DNA from: Streptomyces luteolifulvus
GTDB taxonomy: Bacteria > Actinomycetota > Actinomycetes > Streptomycetales > Streptomycetaceae
DNA: 38,786 bases
NCBI RefSeq assembly: GCF_008806595.1
Contig: NZ_VZRB01000052.1
Location: forward strand, 1-38,786
Reading direction: 5' to 3'
Of the stretch, positions 15,747-23,492 are shown one piece after another. Both the position numbers and the translations under genes were made by a program. The first letter of the stretch is position 1, and the number at the start of each line of letters is the position of its first letter. The notes under the pieces are model-generated. The model was not told the origin of the DNA and ran no database searches. It saw only the letters and a list, made by a program, of their open reading frames with translations.

Positions 15747-15825
15747 GTGGACGGCCCGTTAGCCGTGGCCGGATGATGCGCCTAGCATCACCCTGTCCGA
15801 AACCGATGTACCCCGAGGACCCCTT

Positions 15826-16446
15826 GTGCGATTTCGTCTGACCCCCAGGGAGACGAGCTTCTACGACATGTTCGCCGCATCCGCGGACAACATCGTCACG
15901 GGCTCGAAGCTCCTGATGGAACTGCTCGGGGCGGACACCGCCGGCCGGGCCGAGATCGCAGAGCGTATGCGGGCCGCGGAACACGCAGGTGACGACGCCA
16001 CACACGCGATCTTCCACCAGCTCAACTCCTCGTTCATCACGCCGTTCGACCGTGAGGACATCTACTCCCTCGCGTCCTCCCTCGACGACATCATGGACTT
16101 CATGGAGGAGGCCGTCGACCTGGTCGTCCTCTACAACGTCGAGGAGCTGCCCAAGGGTGTCGAGCAGCAGATCGAGGTGCTGGCGCGGGCGGCCGAGCTG
16201 ACGGCCGAGGCCATGCCGCACCTGCGGACGATGGACAACCTCACCGAGTACTGGATCGAGGTCAACCGCCTCGAGAACCAGGCCGACCAGATCCACCGCA
16301 AGCTCCTGGCCCACCTCTTCAACGGCAAGTACGACGCCATCGAGGTGCTCAAGCTCAAGCAGATCGTGGATGTGCTGGAGGAAGCGGCGGACGCGTTCGA
16401 GCACGTGGCGAACACGGTGGAGACCATCGCCGTCAAGGAGTCCTGA
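15826..16446 (+). CDS. DUF47 family PhoU-like protein, Pit accessory
   Basis: A 206-residue all-helical protein of the DUF47 (PhoU-like) family. Conserved acidic clusters of the metal-binding helices are visible: LxSSLDDIMDFMEEAVDL near 84-103 and NRLENQADQIHR near 147-158. These proteins are usually encoded just ahead of a Pit transporter and are thought to adjust its activity. Here only 7 nt separate it from pit. GTG 15826 is the only start that keeps the RFRLTPRE beginning. The family call is firm; the regulatory role is by analogy. Confidence 0.92.
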   Translation: MRFRLTPRETSFYDMFAASADNIVTGSKLLMELLGADTAGRAEIAERMRAAEHAGDDATHAIFHQLNSSFITPFDREDIYSLASSLDDIMDFMEEAVDLVVLYNVEELPKGVEQQIEVLARAAELTAEAMPHLRTMDNLTEYWIEVNRLENQADQIHRKLLAHLFNGKYDAIEVLKLKQIVDVLEEAADAFEHVANTVETIAVKES

Positions 16447-16453
16447 CCCCTTC

Positions 16454-17452
16454 ATGGAGACCTTCGCTCTGGTCGTGACCATCGGGGTCGCGCTCTTCTT
16501 CACGTACACCAACGGCTTCCACGACTCGGCGAACGCGATCGCCACCTCCGTGTCGACGCGTGCGCTGACGCCGAAGGCGGCACTGGCGATGGCGGCGGTG
16601 ATGAACCTCGCCGGTGCGTTCCTGGGGTCCGGGGTCGCCAAGACCGTCAGCGAGGGCCTGATCCAGACACCCGAAGGCTCGAAGGGGATGGGCATCCTCT
16701 TCGCCGCGCTGGTCGGGGCGATCACCTGGAACCTCATCACCTGGTACTTCGGGCTGCCCTCGTCCTCCTCGCACGCGCTGTTCGGCGGGATGGTCGGGGC
16801 GGCGCTCGCCGGCGGTACGACCGTGTACTGGTCCGGGGTGCTGGACAAGGTCATCATCCCGATGTTCGTGTCGCCGGTGGTCGGTCTGCTCGTCGGCTAT
16901 CTGGTGATGGCGGCGATCATGTGGATCTTCCGCCGGTCCAACCCGCACAAGACCAAGCGCGGTTTCCGGATAGCGCAGACGGTGTCTGCGGCCGGTATGG
17001 CGCTCGGGCACGGTCTGCAGGACGCGCAGAAGACGATGGGCATCGTGGTGATGGCGCTGGTCATTGCCGATGTCGAGGACTACGGCGATCCGATCCCGGT
17101 CTGGGTGAAGATCGTCTGCGCGGTGATGCTGTCGCTCGGTACGTACGCGGGTGGCTGGCGGATCATGCGGACGCTGGGGCGGAAGATCATCGAGCTGGAT
17201 CCGCCGCAGGGGTTCGCCGCGGAGACGACGGGGGCGTCGATCATGTTCGTCACGGCGTATCTGTTCAAGGCGCCGATCTCCACGACGCATATCATCACGT
17301 CCGCGATCATGGGGGTTGGGGCGACGAAGCGGATCAATGCCGTGCGGTGGGGGGTTGCCAAGAACATCGTGCTGGGGTGGTTCATCACGATGCCGGCGGC
17401 TGCGGCGGTGGCTGCGTGTGCGTTCGGGGTGGTGAACCTGGCGTTCCTGTAG
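16454..17452 (+). CDS. pit: low-affinity inorganic phosphate transporter, Pit family
   Basis: A 332-residue integral membrane protein that imports metal-phosphate with protons. The two inverted PiT signature regions are present: NGFHDSANAIATS at about 17-29 with SSSSHALFGG near 100-109, and GLQDAQKTMG near 183-192 with PISTTHIITSAIMG near 277-290. About ten hydrophobic helices are visible. It is coupled to the DUF47 gene and faces the Pst operon with a shared terminator between them. I recall the S. coelicolor equivalent as SCO4138 (pitH1). The ATG start sits directly at the first membrane helix. Confidence 0.95.
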   Translation: METFALVVTIGVALFFTYTNGFHDSANAIATSVSTRALTPKAALAMAAVMNLAGAFLGSGVAKTVSEGLIQTPEGSKGMGILFAALVGAITWNLITWYFGLPSSSSHALFGGMVGAALAGGTTVYWSGVLDKVIIPMFVSPVVGLLVGYLVMAAIMWIFRRSNPHKTKRGFRIAQTVSAAGMALGHGLQDAQKTMGIVVMALVIADVEDYGDPIPVWVKIVCAVMLSLGTYAGGWRIMRTLGRKIIELDPPQGFAAETTGASIMFVTAYLFKAPISTTHIITSAIMGVGATKRINAVRWGVAKNIVLGWFITMPAAAAVAACAFGVVNLAFL

Positions 17453-17479
17453 GCGCCGTCCGCCGACAGGCACACGAAC

Positions 17480-17514
17480 GGGCCCGCCCCTGGGAGTCAG
17501 GGGCGGGCCCTTTT
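17480..17514. terminator. terminator between convergent pit and pstB
   Basis: A perfect 13-bp stem (17480-17492 with 17498-17510) has a 5-nt loop and is followed by TTTT on the plus strand. It lies 28 nt after the pit stop and 57 nt before the pstB end. It should stop pit transcription and, as a stem, may also act on pstB messages. Confidence 0.9.
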
Positions 17515-17570
17515 CGTCCTCGCGGTGGCACCGCCATGCAGCACCGCGAGGGGTTCTTGGCGGGGTCGGC

Positions 17571-18347
17571 TCAGCCGAACCGGCCGGAGATGTAGTCCTC
17601 CGTCGCCTGGACCGACGGGTTGGAGAAGATGCGCTCCGTGTCGTCGATCTCGATCAGCTTGCCGGGCTGGCCGACCGCCGCCAGGTTGAAGAAGGCCGTG
17701 CGGTCGGAGACACGGGCGGCCTGCTGCATGTTGTGCGTCACGATGACGATCGTGAAGCGCTCCTTCAGCTCACCGATCAGGTCCTCGATGGCGAGGGTGG
17801 AGATCGGGTCCAGCGCGGAACAGGGCTCGTCCATGAGGAGGACCTTCGGCTCCACCGCGATCGCACGCGCGATGCACAGACGCTGCTGCTGACCGCCGGA
17901 CAGGCCCGAGCCGGGCTTGTTCAGACGGTCCTTGACCTCGTTCCAGAGGTTCGCGCCCTTGAGGGACTTCTCGACGACGTCCGACAGCTCACCCTTCTTG
18001 TAGCTGCCGTTGAGGCGCAGACCCGCCGCCACGTTGTCGAAGATCGACATCGTGGGGAACGGGTTCGGGCGCTGGAACACCATGCCGACCTCGCGGCGGA
18101 CGGACACCGGGTCTACGCCGGCGCCGTAGAGGTCCTCGTCGTCCAGGAGCACCTTGCCCTCGACGCGGCCACCGGAGGTGACCTCGTGCATACGGTTGAG
18201 GGTGCGCAGGAACGTCGACTTGCCGCAGCCGGAGGGGCCGATGAACGCCGTCACCGAGCGGGGCTCGACGGTCATCGAGATGTCTTCGATCGCCTTGTGG
18301 GAGCCGTAGTAGGCGGTGAGCCCGCTTACGTCGATTCGCTTGGCCAT
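17571..18347 (-). CDS. pstB: phosphate ABC transporter ATP-binding protein PstB
   Basis: A 258-residue ATPase that powers high-affinity phosphate import with PstA and PstC. Walker A GPSGCGKST is at residues 37-45, the ABC signature LSGGQQQRLCIARA follows mid-protein, and Walker B is LLMDEPCSALDP. The GxxxDxDDxER segment near the end (IEIDDTERIF) is usual for PstB. It is the last gene of pstSCAB and starts at ATG 18347, 48 nt after pstA, with its own GGAAG ribosome binding site. Confidence 0.97.
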   Translation of the reverse strand: MAKRIDVSGLTAYYGSHKAIEDISMTVEPRSVTAFIGPSGCGKSTFLRTLNRMHEVTSGGRVEGKVLLDDEDLYGAGVDPVSVRREVGMVFQRPNPFPTMSIFDNVAAGLRLNGSYKKGELSDVVEKSLKGANLWNEVKDRLNKPGSGLSGGQQQRLCIARAIAVEPKVLLMDEPCSALDPISTLAIEDLIGELKERFTIVIVTHNMQQAARVSDRTAFFNLAAVGQPGKLIEIDDTERIFSNPSVQATEDYISGRFG

Positions 18348-18395
18348 GATTACGTCACTTCCAGAAATTCAGATCGGTCGCTGAGTGGCCGCGCG

Positions 18396-19454
18396 CTAGC
18401 GACCGGTCTTCGGGGCCTTCCAGCGGGCGATGCCGCGGGCCACCAGGTTCAGGATCATCACGAAGGCGATCAGCGTCAGCGACGCCGCCCAGGCACGGTC
18501 GTAGGCCGCGCCCGAGCCCGAGCTGTTCGCGTACTGCTGGTAGATGTACAGCGGCAGCGACGCCTGCGCACCCTCGAAGGGGTTGGCGTTGATGAACGGG
18601 TTGCCCCACACCAGCAGCAGCACCGGTGCGGTCTCGCCCGCGATACGGGCGATGGCCAGCATGATGCCGGTGGTGATGCCGCCGAGGGAAGTCGGCAGGA
18701 CCACCTTCAGGATGGTGCGCCACTTCGGCACGCCGAGCGCCAGGGAGGCCTCGCGCAGCTCGTTCGGCACGAGCTTGAGCATCTCCTCGGTGGAGCGGAC
18801 GACGATCGGCATCATCAGGATGGCCAGCGCCAGGGAGCCGGCGAAGCCGAAGGGCTGCATCTCGAAGATCAGCATGAGGCTGAGGATGAACAGACCGGCG
18901 ACGATCGACGGGATACCGGTCATCACGTCGACGAAGAACGTGATGGCCCGGGCGAGGCTGCCCCGCCCGTACTCCACGAGGTAGATCGCGGTGAGCACAC
19001 CGATGGGTGCCGCGATCAGCGTGGCGAGGGCGACCTGCTCCAGGCTGCCGAGGATCGCGGCGTAGATGCCGCCGCCGGGCTCGGAGTCGGCGACCACACC
19101 CATCGAGTGGGTCAGGAAGTAGACGTCGAGGACCTTCACACCGCGGGAGACGGTCACCCAGACCAGGGAGACCAGCGGCACCAGGGCGATCAGGAAGGCG
19201 ACCCAGACGAACGAGGTCGCGATGCGGTCCTTGGCCTGGCGGCGGCCCTCGACGCGGGCGGCGACGCCGTACGTGATGACGACGAACAGGACCGCGGCGA
19301 TCAGACCCCACTGGATCTTGCTGCTGAGGCCGGCGGCCACACCGATGCCGATCGCGACGGCGACGGAGCAGGCGGCGAAGGCGTACGGGGACCACTTGGG
19401 CAGGCTGGCGCCGCGCAGCGTGCTGGGGCGCTTGTCGGTGATCGCGTGGCTCAT
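18396..19454 (-). CDS. pstA: phosphate ABC transporter permease PstA
   Basis: A 352-residue inner-membrane permease. It has six or more membrane helices and the EAA-type loop contacting PstB, NELREASLALGVPKWRTI. The N-terminal region carries an extra helix pair ahead of the core, as in other Streptomyces PstA proteins. Its ATG overlaps the pstC stop by 4 nt (ATGA), so the two permease subunits are made in coupled amounts. An upstream frame running through the shadow of pstB is not real. Confidence 0.96.
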   Translation of the reverse strand: MSHAITDKRPSTLRGASLPKWSPYAFAACSVAVAIGIGVAAGLSSKIQWGLIAAVLFVVITYGVAARVEGRRQAKDRIATSFVWVAFLIALVPLVSLVWVTVSRGVKVLDVYFLTHSMGVVADSEPGGGIYAAILGSLEQVALATLIAAPIGVLTAIYLVEYGRGSLARAITFFVDVMTGIPSIVAGLFILSLMLIFEMQPFGFAGSLALAILMMPIVVRSTEEMLKLVPNELREASLALGVPKWRTILKVVLPTSLGGITTGIMLAIARIAGETAPVLLLVWGNPFINANPFEGAQASLPLYIYQQYANSSGSGAAYDRAWAASLTLIAFVMILNLVARGIARWKAPKTGR

Positions 19455-20458
19455 GCGTTGGCCCCCGAGTACTCCTTGCGGCGGGCGATGATCGCGCGGG
19501 CCGCGCCGTTGACCAGCAGGGTGATGACGAACAGGACGAGACCGGAGGCGATCAGCGCGTCCCGGCCCTGCTCGGTGGCCTCACCGAACTTGCTGGCGAT
19601 GTTCTGGGCGAAGGTTCCGCCGCCCGGGTTGAGCAGGCTCGCCTGGATGTCGAAGGTCGGGGAGAGCACGGTGGCCACGGCCATCGTCTCGCCGAGCGCG
19701 CGGCCGAGGCCGAGCATCGAGGCGGAGATCACACCGGAGCGGCCGAAGGGCAGGACCGCCATGCGGACCACTTCCCAGCGGGTGGCGCCGAGCGCCAGGG
19801 CCGCCTCCTCGTGCATCTGCGGGACCTGGCGGAACACCTCGCGGCTCACGTTGGTGACGATCGGCAGGATCATGATCGCGAGCAGGATGCCGACCGTGAG
19901 CATCGAGCGGGGGGCGCCGCCCTCCCAGGAGAGAATGCCGGTCCAGCCGAAGTAGTTGTTCAGCCAGCCGAAGAGGCCGTTCATGTGCGGTACGAGGATC
20001 AGGGCGCCCCACAGGCCGTACACGATGGACGGCACGGCGGCGAGCAGGTCGATCACATAGGCGATGGGACCGCTCAGCCTGCGCGGGGCGTAGTGCGTGA
20101 GGAACAGCGCGATGGCGACCGCGATCGGAACCGCGAGGACCATGGCGATGATCGAGGAGACGACCGTGCCGAACGCGAGGACGGCGATGCCGAACCTGGG
20201 CGGGACGGCGGTGGCGTTCCACTCGAAGGCGGTGAGGAAGTTGGCCTCGTCCTTGCTGATCGCGAGGGACGCGCGATAGGTGAGGAAGACCGCGATGGCG
20301 GCCATGATCACCAGCAGGAAGATGCCCGACCCGCGGGAGAGACCGAGGAAGATCCGGTCACCGGGTCGGGTGGAGCCGCGGGCCGCACGCTTGTGCTGGG
20401 CCACGGCGGGCTGGGGAGCGGGGGGAGGAGCTTCTGTGTTCTTCGTGGATATGTCCAT
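19451..20458 (-). CDS. pstC: phosphate ABC transporter permease PstC
   Basis: A 335-residue permease subunit. A Pro/Ala-rich cytoplasmic N-terminus (about 1-45) precedes six helices. The EAA loop is MHEEAALALGATRWEVVRM. I chose ATG 20458 (MDISTKNTEA) because CGGAGAA lies about 5-8 nt upstream; the longer open frame to 20584 crosses the pstS-pstC hairpin and is Arg/Pro-rich. It follows pstS after a 131-nt gap containing a strong hairpin. Confidence 0.96.
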   Translation of the reverse strand: MDISTKNTEAPPPAPQPAVAQHKRAARGSTRPGDRIFLGLSRGSGIFLLVIMAAIAVFLTYRASLAISKDEANFLTAFEWNATAVPPRFGIAVLAFGTVVSSIIAMVLAVPIAVAIALFLTHYAPRRLSGPIAYVIDLLAAVPSIVYGLWGALILVPHMNGLFGWLNNYFGWTGILSWEGGAPRSMLTVGILLAIMILPIVTNVSREVFRQVPQMHEEAALALGATRWEVVRMAVLPFGRSGVISASMLGLGRALGETMAVATVLSPTFDIQASLLNPGGGTFAQNIASKFGEATEQGRDALIASGLVLFVITLLVNGAARAIIARRKEYSGANA

Positions 20459-20550
20459 CGGGTTCTCCGGTCTGCGGAGCCGTACGCGCTGTACGGCCCA
20501 GCGGAGCCGTCCGCGGTCTGCGGCGGCTCCTGGCGGCGGTGCACCGGACG

Positions 20551-20584
20551 GTGCGGTCCGGTCCCTGGGGGAACCGGACCGCAC
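20551..20584 (-). terminator. attenuating hairpin between pstS and pstC
   Basis: GTGCGGTCCGGT (20551-20562) pairs perfectly with ACCGGACCGCAC (20573-20584), a 12-bp stem with a 10-nt loop. It begins 6 nt after the pstS stop on the minus strand and has no T tract. It could be a leaky terminator or an RNA end protector, giving more PstS than PstCAB. Confidence 0.75.
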
Positions 20585-20589
20585 TCGGA

Positions 20590-21717
20590 TCAGCTCAGGC
20601 CCTCGATGGTGGTGCGGACCTTGGCGATGATGTCGGCGGGGATCGGCGCGTACTTGGCGTCCGCGAGGATCTGCTGACCCTCTTCGGAGGCGATGTAGCG
20701 CAGGAACGCCTTCGTGGCGGGCAGGGTGTCGGCCTTGTTGCCCTTGTCGCAGACGATCTCGTAGGTGACGAGGACCATCGGGTAGGCGCCCTCGGCCTTG
20801 GTGGCGTAGTTCAGCTCCAGCGCGAGGTCCTGGCCGGTGCCGACGACCTTGGCGTCCGCGATCGCCTTGGTGGCGTTGTCGACGGTGGCCTCGACCGGGG
20901 CGCTGGCGCCGGTGTCGATGCTGGCGGCGTTGACGCCGTCACCGACGTAGGACAGCTCGAAGTAGCCGATGGCGCCGTTGGTCTCCTTGACCTGCTGGGC
21001 CACACCGGAGGAACCGGACGCGGACTGGCCGCCCTTGGCCTGCCAGGCCTTGCCGCCCTCGTAGGGGAAGTCCTTCTTGGCAGTGGCGATCAGGTACTTG
21101 GTGAAGTTGTCCGTGGTGCCGGACTCGTCCGAGCGGTGGAACGCCTGGATCTTGAGGTCGGGAAGCTTCGCGTCGGGGTTCAGCTTCTTGATGGCCTCGT
21201 CGTTCCAGTTGGTGATCTGGTTGTTGAAGATCTTGGCGACGGTCGAGGCGTCCAGGACCAGGTTGTCGACGCCGGCCACGTTGTAACCGACGGCGATGGG
21301 GCCGCCGACCATCGGCAGGTCGACGCCCTGACCGCCGGAGCAGACCGACTTGGAGGCGGTGACCTCTTCCGGCTTGAGCGCGGAGTCCGAGCCGGCGAAG
21401 GCGACCTGGCCCTGCGTGAACGCCGTGACACCGGCGCCGGAGCCGCCGCCCTTGTAGTTGATCTGGACGCCCTTGCAGGCAGCGGTGAACTGCTTGACCC
21501 AGGCGTCGATGGCGTTCTTCTGCGCGGAGGAGCCGTCGGCGAGGAGCTGGCCCTTGGCGTCGTCGCACTTGATCGAGCTGGCGCCCGTCGTGGCGGAGGC
21601 GCTGCTGTTGCCGCTGTTGCCCGTGTCGTCGGAGCCGCACGCCGTGAGGGCCAGGGCGCCGGAGACGGCGAGAGCACCGAGGGTGAGGGCCCGCCGGTTC
21701 ATGCGCTGAAGCTTCAC
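20590..21717 (-). CDS. pstS: phosphate-binding lipoprotein PstS
   Basis: A 375-residue extracytoplasmic phosphate receptor for the Pst transporter. The signal peptide is followed by the lipobox LTAC with Cys27. Phosphate-binding segments typical of PstS are seen: GSSAQKNAI near 62, FAGSDSAL near 105, and HRSDESGTTDNF, which carries the Arg/Asp/Ser/Thr ligands. I chose GTG 21717 (start VKLQRMN), which has GGAAGGA about 10 nt upstream; a later ATG at 21702 would leave a shorter but still working signal. It is the first gene of pstSCAB and lies downstream of a PHO box. Confidence 0.96.
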   Translation of the reverse strand: MKLQRMNRRALTLGALAVSGALALTACGSDDTGNSGNSSASATTGASSIKCDDAKGQLLADGSSAQKNAIDAWVKQFTAACKGVQINYKGGGSGAGVTAFTQGQVAFAGSDSALKPEEVTASKSVCSGGQGVDLPMVGGPIAVGYNVAGVDNLVLDASTVAKIFNNQITNWNDEAIKKLNPDAKLPDLKIQAFHRSDESGTTDNFTKYLIATAKKDFPYEGGKAWQAKGGQSASGSSGVAQQVKETNGAIGYFELSYVGDGVNAASIDTGASAPVEATVDNATKAIADAKVVGTGQDLALELNYATKAEGAYPMVLVTYEIVCDKGNKADTLPATKAFLRYIASEEGQQILADAKYAPIPADIIAKVRTTIEGLS

Positions 21718-21821
21718 TTGAGGGAGTTCCTTCCAGGAGCAGCCGTCCTGTACCGGCGGCGTGCGAAGTCTGGGTGTTGCGGACACGTATTCCGAGGTGC
21801 AAGCCGCACCGCGTAAGGCCG

Positions 21822-21827
21822 AAATTA
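21822..21827 (-). promoter_or_regulatory. probable -10 box of pstS
   Basis: TAATTT on the minus strand lies just downstream of the PHO box, at the spacing expected when PhoP replaces -35 contacts. It would give a leader of about 100 nt. It is AT-rich against a GC-rich background. Confidence 0.5.
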
Positions 21828-21832
21828 GGCAG

Positions 21833-21876
21833 AACAGGTGAAGCCGCCTATGGCCCAAAGTGAACGGCGGGTGAAC
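21833..21876 (-). promoter_or_regulatory. PHO box (PhoP-binding 11-bp direct repeats) upstream of pstS
   Basis: On the minus strand four 11-nt units follow each other without gaps: GTTCACCCGCC (21866-21876), GTTCACTTTGG (21855-21865), GCCATAGGCGG (21844-21854) and CTTCACCTGTT (21833-21843). Three of the four keep the TTCAC core of the Streptomyces PhoP direct-repeat unit. This makes pstSCAB a clear phosphate-starvation operon. Confidence 0.9.
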
Positions 21877-21938
21877 CCCTGTAGTCGGTGTGGTTAGGTC
21901 ACGGAACGCTTACGTCGAGGACACGACGCGATCCCGGA

Positions 21939-22361
21939 CTATGCCAGGTGCAGGGCCGTTAACAGGGCGTCCACGAGGGTCCGGTCCCTTGGCTGGGTGA
22001 GGCGGTTGCGGGCCGCCGTGGGAGGGAGCCAGAGGATGCGGTCCACCTCGGCATTCGGGGTGAAACCACCCGAAATCGCCTCGGCCGCCCAGTAGTGCAC
22101 CTGCTTGGGGCGGCCATTGGCCAGATAGTGCATGGTCGGCAGCCGGGCGCCGGGCGCCGCGGTGTAGCCCGTCTCTTCCGCGACCTCGCGGATCGCACCC
22201 GCGAGCGGGTCCTCGCCCCGCTTCAGCTTCCCCTTGGGATGCGACCAGTCGTCGTATTTCGGCCGGTGCACGAGACAGATCTCCAGCTCTCCGTGGACCG
22301 GGGAGCGGCGCCACAGCACGCAGCCCGCCGCCTGGACGATGGTGTCGTTGCCCTGGGTCAC
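21939..22361 (-). CDS. Nudix hydrolase (MutT-like)
   Basis: A 140-residue single-domain Nudix protein that cleaves a nucleoside diphosphate linked to another group. The Nudix box is complete: Gly44-x5-Glu50 and REVAEETG at 58-65, with all metal-binding Glu residues present. The front segment HPKGKLKRGED matches MutT1-like enzymes, but no histidine phosphatase domain follows. GTG 22361 is used; AAGGAGG lies 13 nt upstream, somewhat far, and a nearer GTG runs straight into a stop. It lies between pstS and the CHAD gene, so a role in nucleotide or inositol-type pyrophosphate cleavage is possible but not shown. Confidence 0.9.
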   Translation of the reverse strand: MTQGNDTIVQAAGCVLWRRSPVHGELEICLVHRPKYDDWSHPKGKLKRGEDPLAGAIREVAEETGYTAAPGARLPTMHYLANGRPKQVHYWAAEAISGGFTPNAEVDRILWLPPTAARNRLTQPRDRTLVDALLTALHLA

Positions 22362-22406
22362 GGGTGGGTCACCGCCTCCTTGGTCAGGGAGTGCCGGGGT
22401 TCCGTA

Positions 22407-23492
22407 TCACGGTGTGCCCACCGTCTGCTTCTGCCACGCCTGCTGGAACGCGAACCTCGCCGCCTCGACCTCGTGCCGCTGGTCCGCGTGGAGCACACCG
22501 AGCGCGTACGCCGTCGCCGGGGCGATGCGCGGGGTGCGGGCCGCGGACGCCGCGGCGGCGGCGGCCTCCGAGGCGTCCCGGTGCCGGTCGAGGGCCTGGC
22601 CCGCGGTGAGCAGCCGTACGTCCACGGGTCCTGTGCCGCCCTTCTGGGCCTCCAGGGCGTAGCGGTGCAGGCGCAGCAGCAGACGGACCTGGTGCCAGGG
22701 GGCGTCCTGGGGGTGCGGGGCCGGGTCCGGTGACAGGCCGTGGATCAGGGCCTCCGCGTTGTACGGGCTGCCCGCGACGACCAGCGGGAGCGCGGCGACG
22801 GCGTCGGCCAGCCGCTCCTCGGCGGCGGCGGCGAGGGGACGCAGATCGGTGCCGGGCGCGGTGGGAGTGAGCGGGACCTCGCTGGCCAGCACGGCGATCT
22901 TGTCGGCGACCGCGTGGAAGCGGGAGGAGCCGAGGGCCTGCAGGGCGGTGGAGTGGGCCCGGGTCCGGGCCAGGGTCAGCTGGCGTTCGAGCAGCGCGCC
23001 CGCCTTCGCGGCGCCGACGGTGAGTTGGGCGCGCTCCAGGGCTGGCACCTGGCCCGAGGGGCCGGCGACGGCGGGCGCTGCCGGCAGCCGCTCCGCCCCG
23101 GTGCCCGCCGCCTGCGCCGGGAACACCGTCGCCCCCGACAGCCGGTGCAGTGCCAGCAGCAGCCGCTCCAGGCGCGCGCCATAGGCGTGCTCCATCGTCA
23201 ACGTCCCCGACAGCCAGGCGAGTTCGGGGCGCAGGGACTCCGACCAGTCGGAGTCCAGCAGCGGCCGGAACGTGTGCAGGCTGCCGCTGATGCGGCGGAC
23301 CGAGCGGCGCAGGGCGCGGGCCGCGTCGACGGACTCCTCCGAGCCGCCCGGCGGACCGCCGCCGGTCTCGCGGTGCAGCCGCAGCGCTCGGAGGAACTCC
23401 GTGGCCTGGTCCCGCAGGTAGCCCGCGAGGGCGTCCCCGGTGGGGGAGGGCCCGGCCGTGGAGTCCGTCGGGTCAAGGTGTTGCTGTGCCAC
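22407..23492 (-). CDS. CHAD domain protein
   Basis: A 361-residue helical protein of the CHAD family, which binds polyphosphate through conserved His, Arg and Lys residues. The opening helix bundle shows the family pattern, with ARALRRSVRRISGSLHTFRPLLD near 58-81 followed by long Leu/Arg-rich helices. A Pro/Ala-rich stretch near 135-150 separates two halves. It overlaps the end of ppk by 20 nt on the same strand, so the two are likely made together, which suits a polyphosphate-binding partner of Ppk. GTG 23492 is the likely start; no strong ribosome binding site is seen, as expected for coupling. Confidence 0.9.
   Translation of the reverse strand: MAQQHLDPTDSTAGPSPTGDALAGYLRDQATEFLRALRLHRETGGGPPGGSEESVDAARALRRSVRRISGSLHTFRPLLDSDWSESLRPELAWLSGTLTMEHAYGARLERLLLALHRLSGATVFPAQAAGTGAERLPAAPAVAGPSGQVPALERAQLTVGAAKAGALLERQLTLARTRAHSTALQALGSSRFHAVADKIAVLASEVPLTPTAPGTDLRPLAAAAEERLADAVAALPLVVAGSPYNAEALIHGLSPDPAPHPQDAPWHQVRLLLRLHRYALEAQKGGTGPVDVRLLTAGQALDRHRDASEAAAAAASAARTPRIAPATAYALGVLHADQRHEVEAARFAFQQAWQKQTVGTP

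Noticed and set aside
17733..19955. A 740-codon plus-strand open frame opposite pstB and pstA
   Set aside because: It is Arg/His/Asp/Gly-rich and lies entirely over well-identified pst genes; high GC content keeps the opposite strand open.
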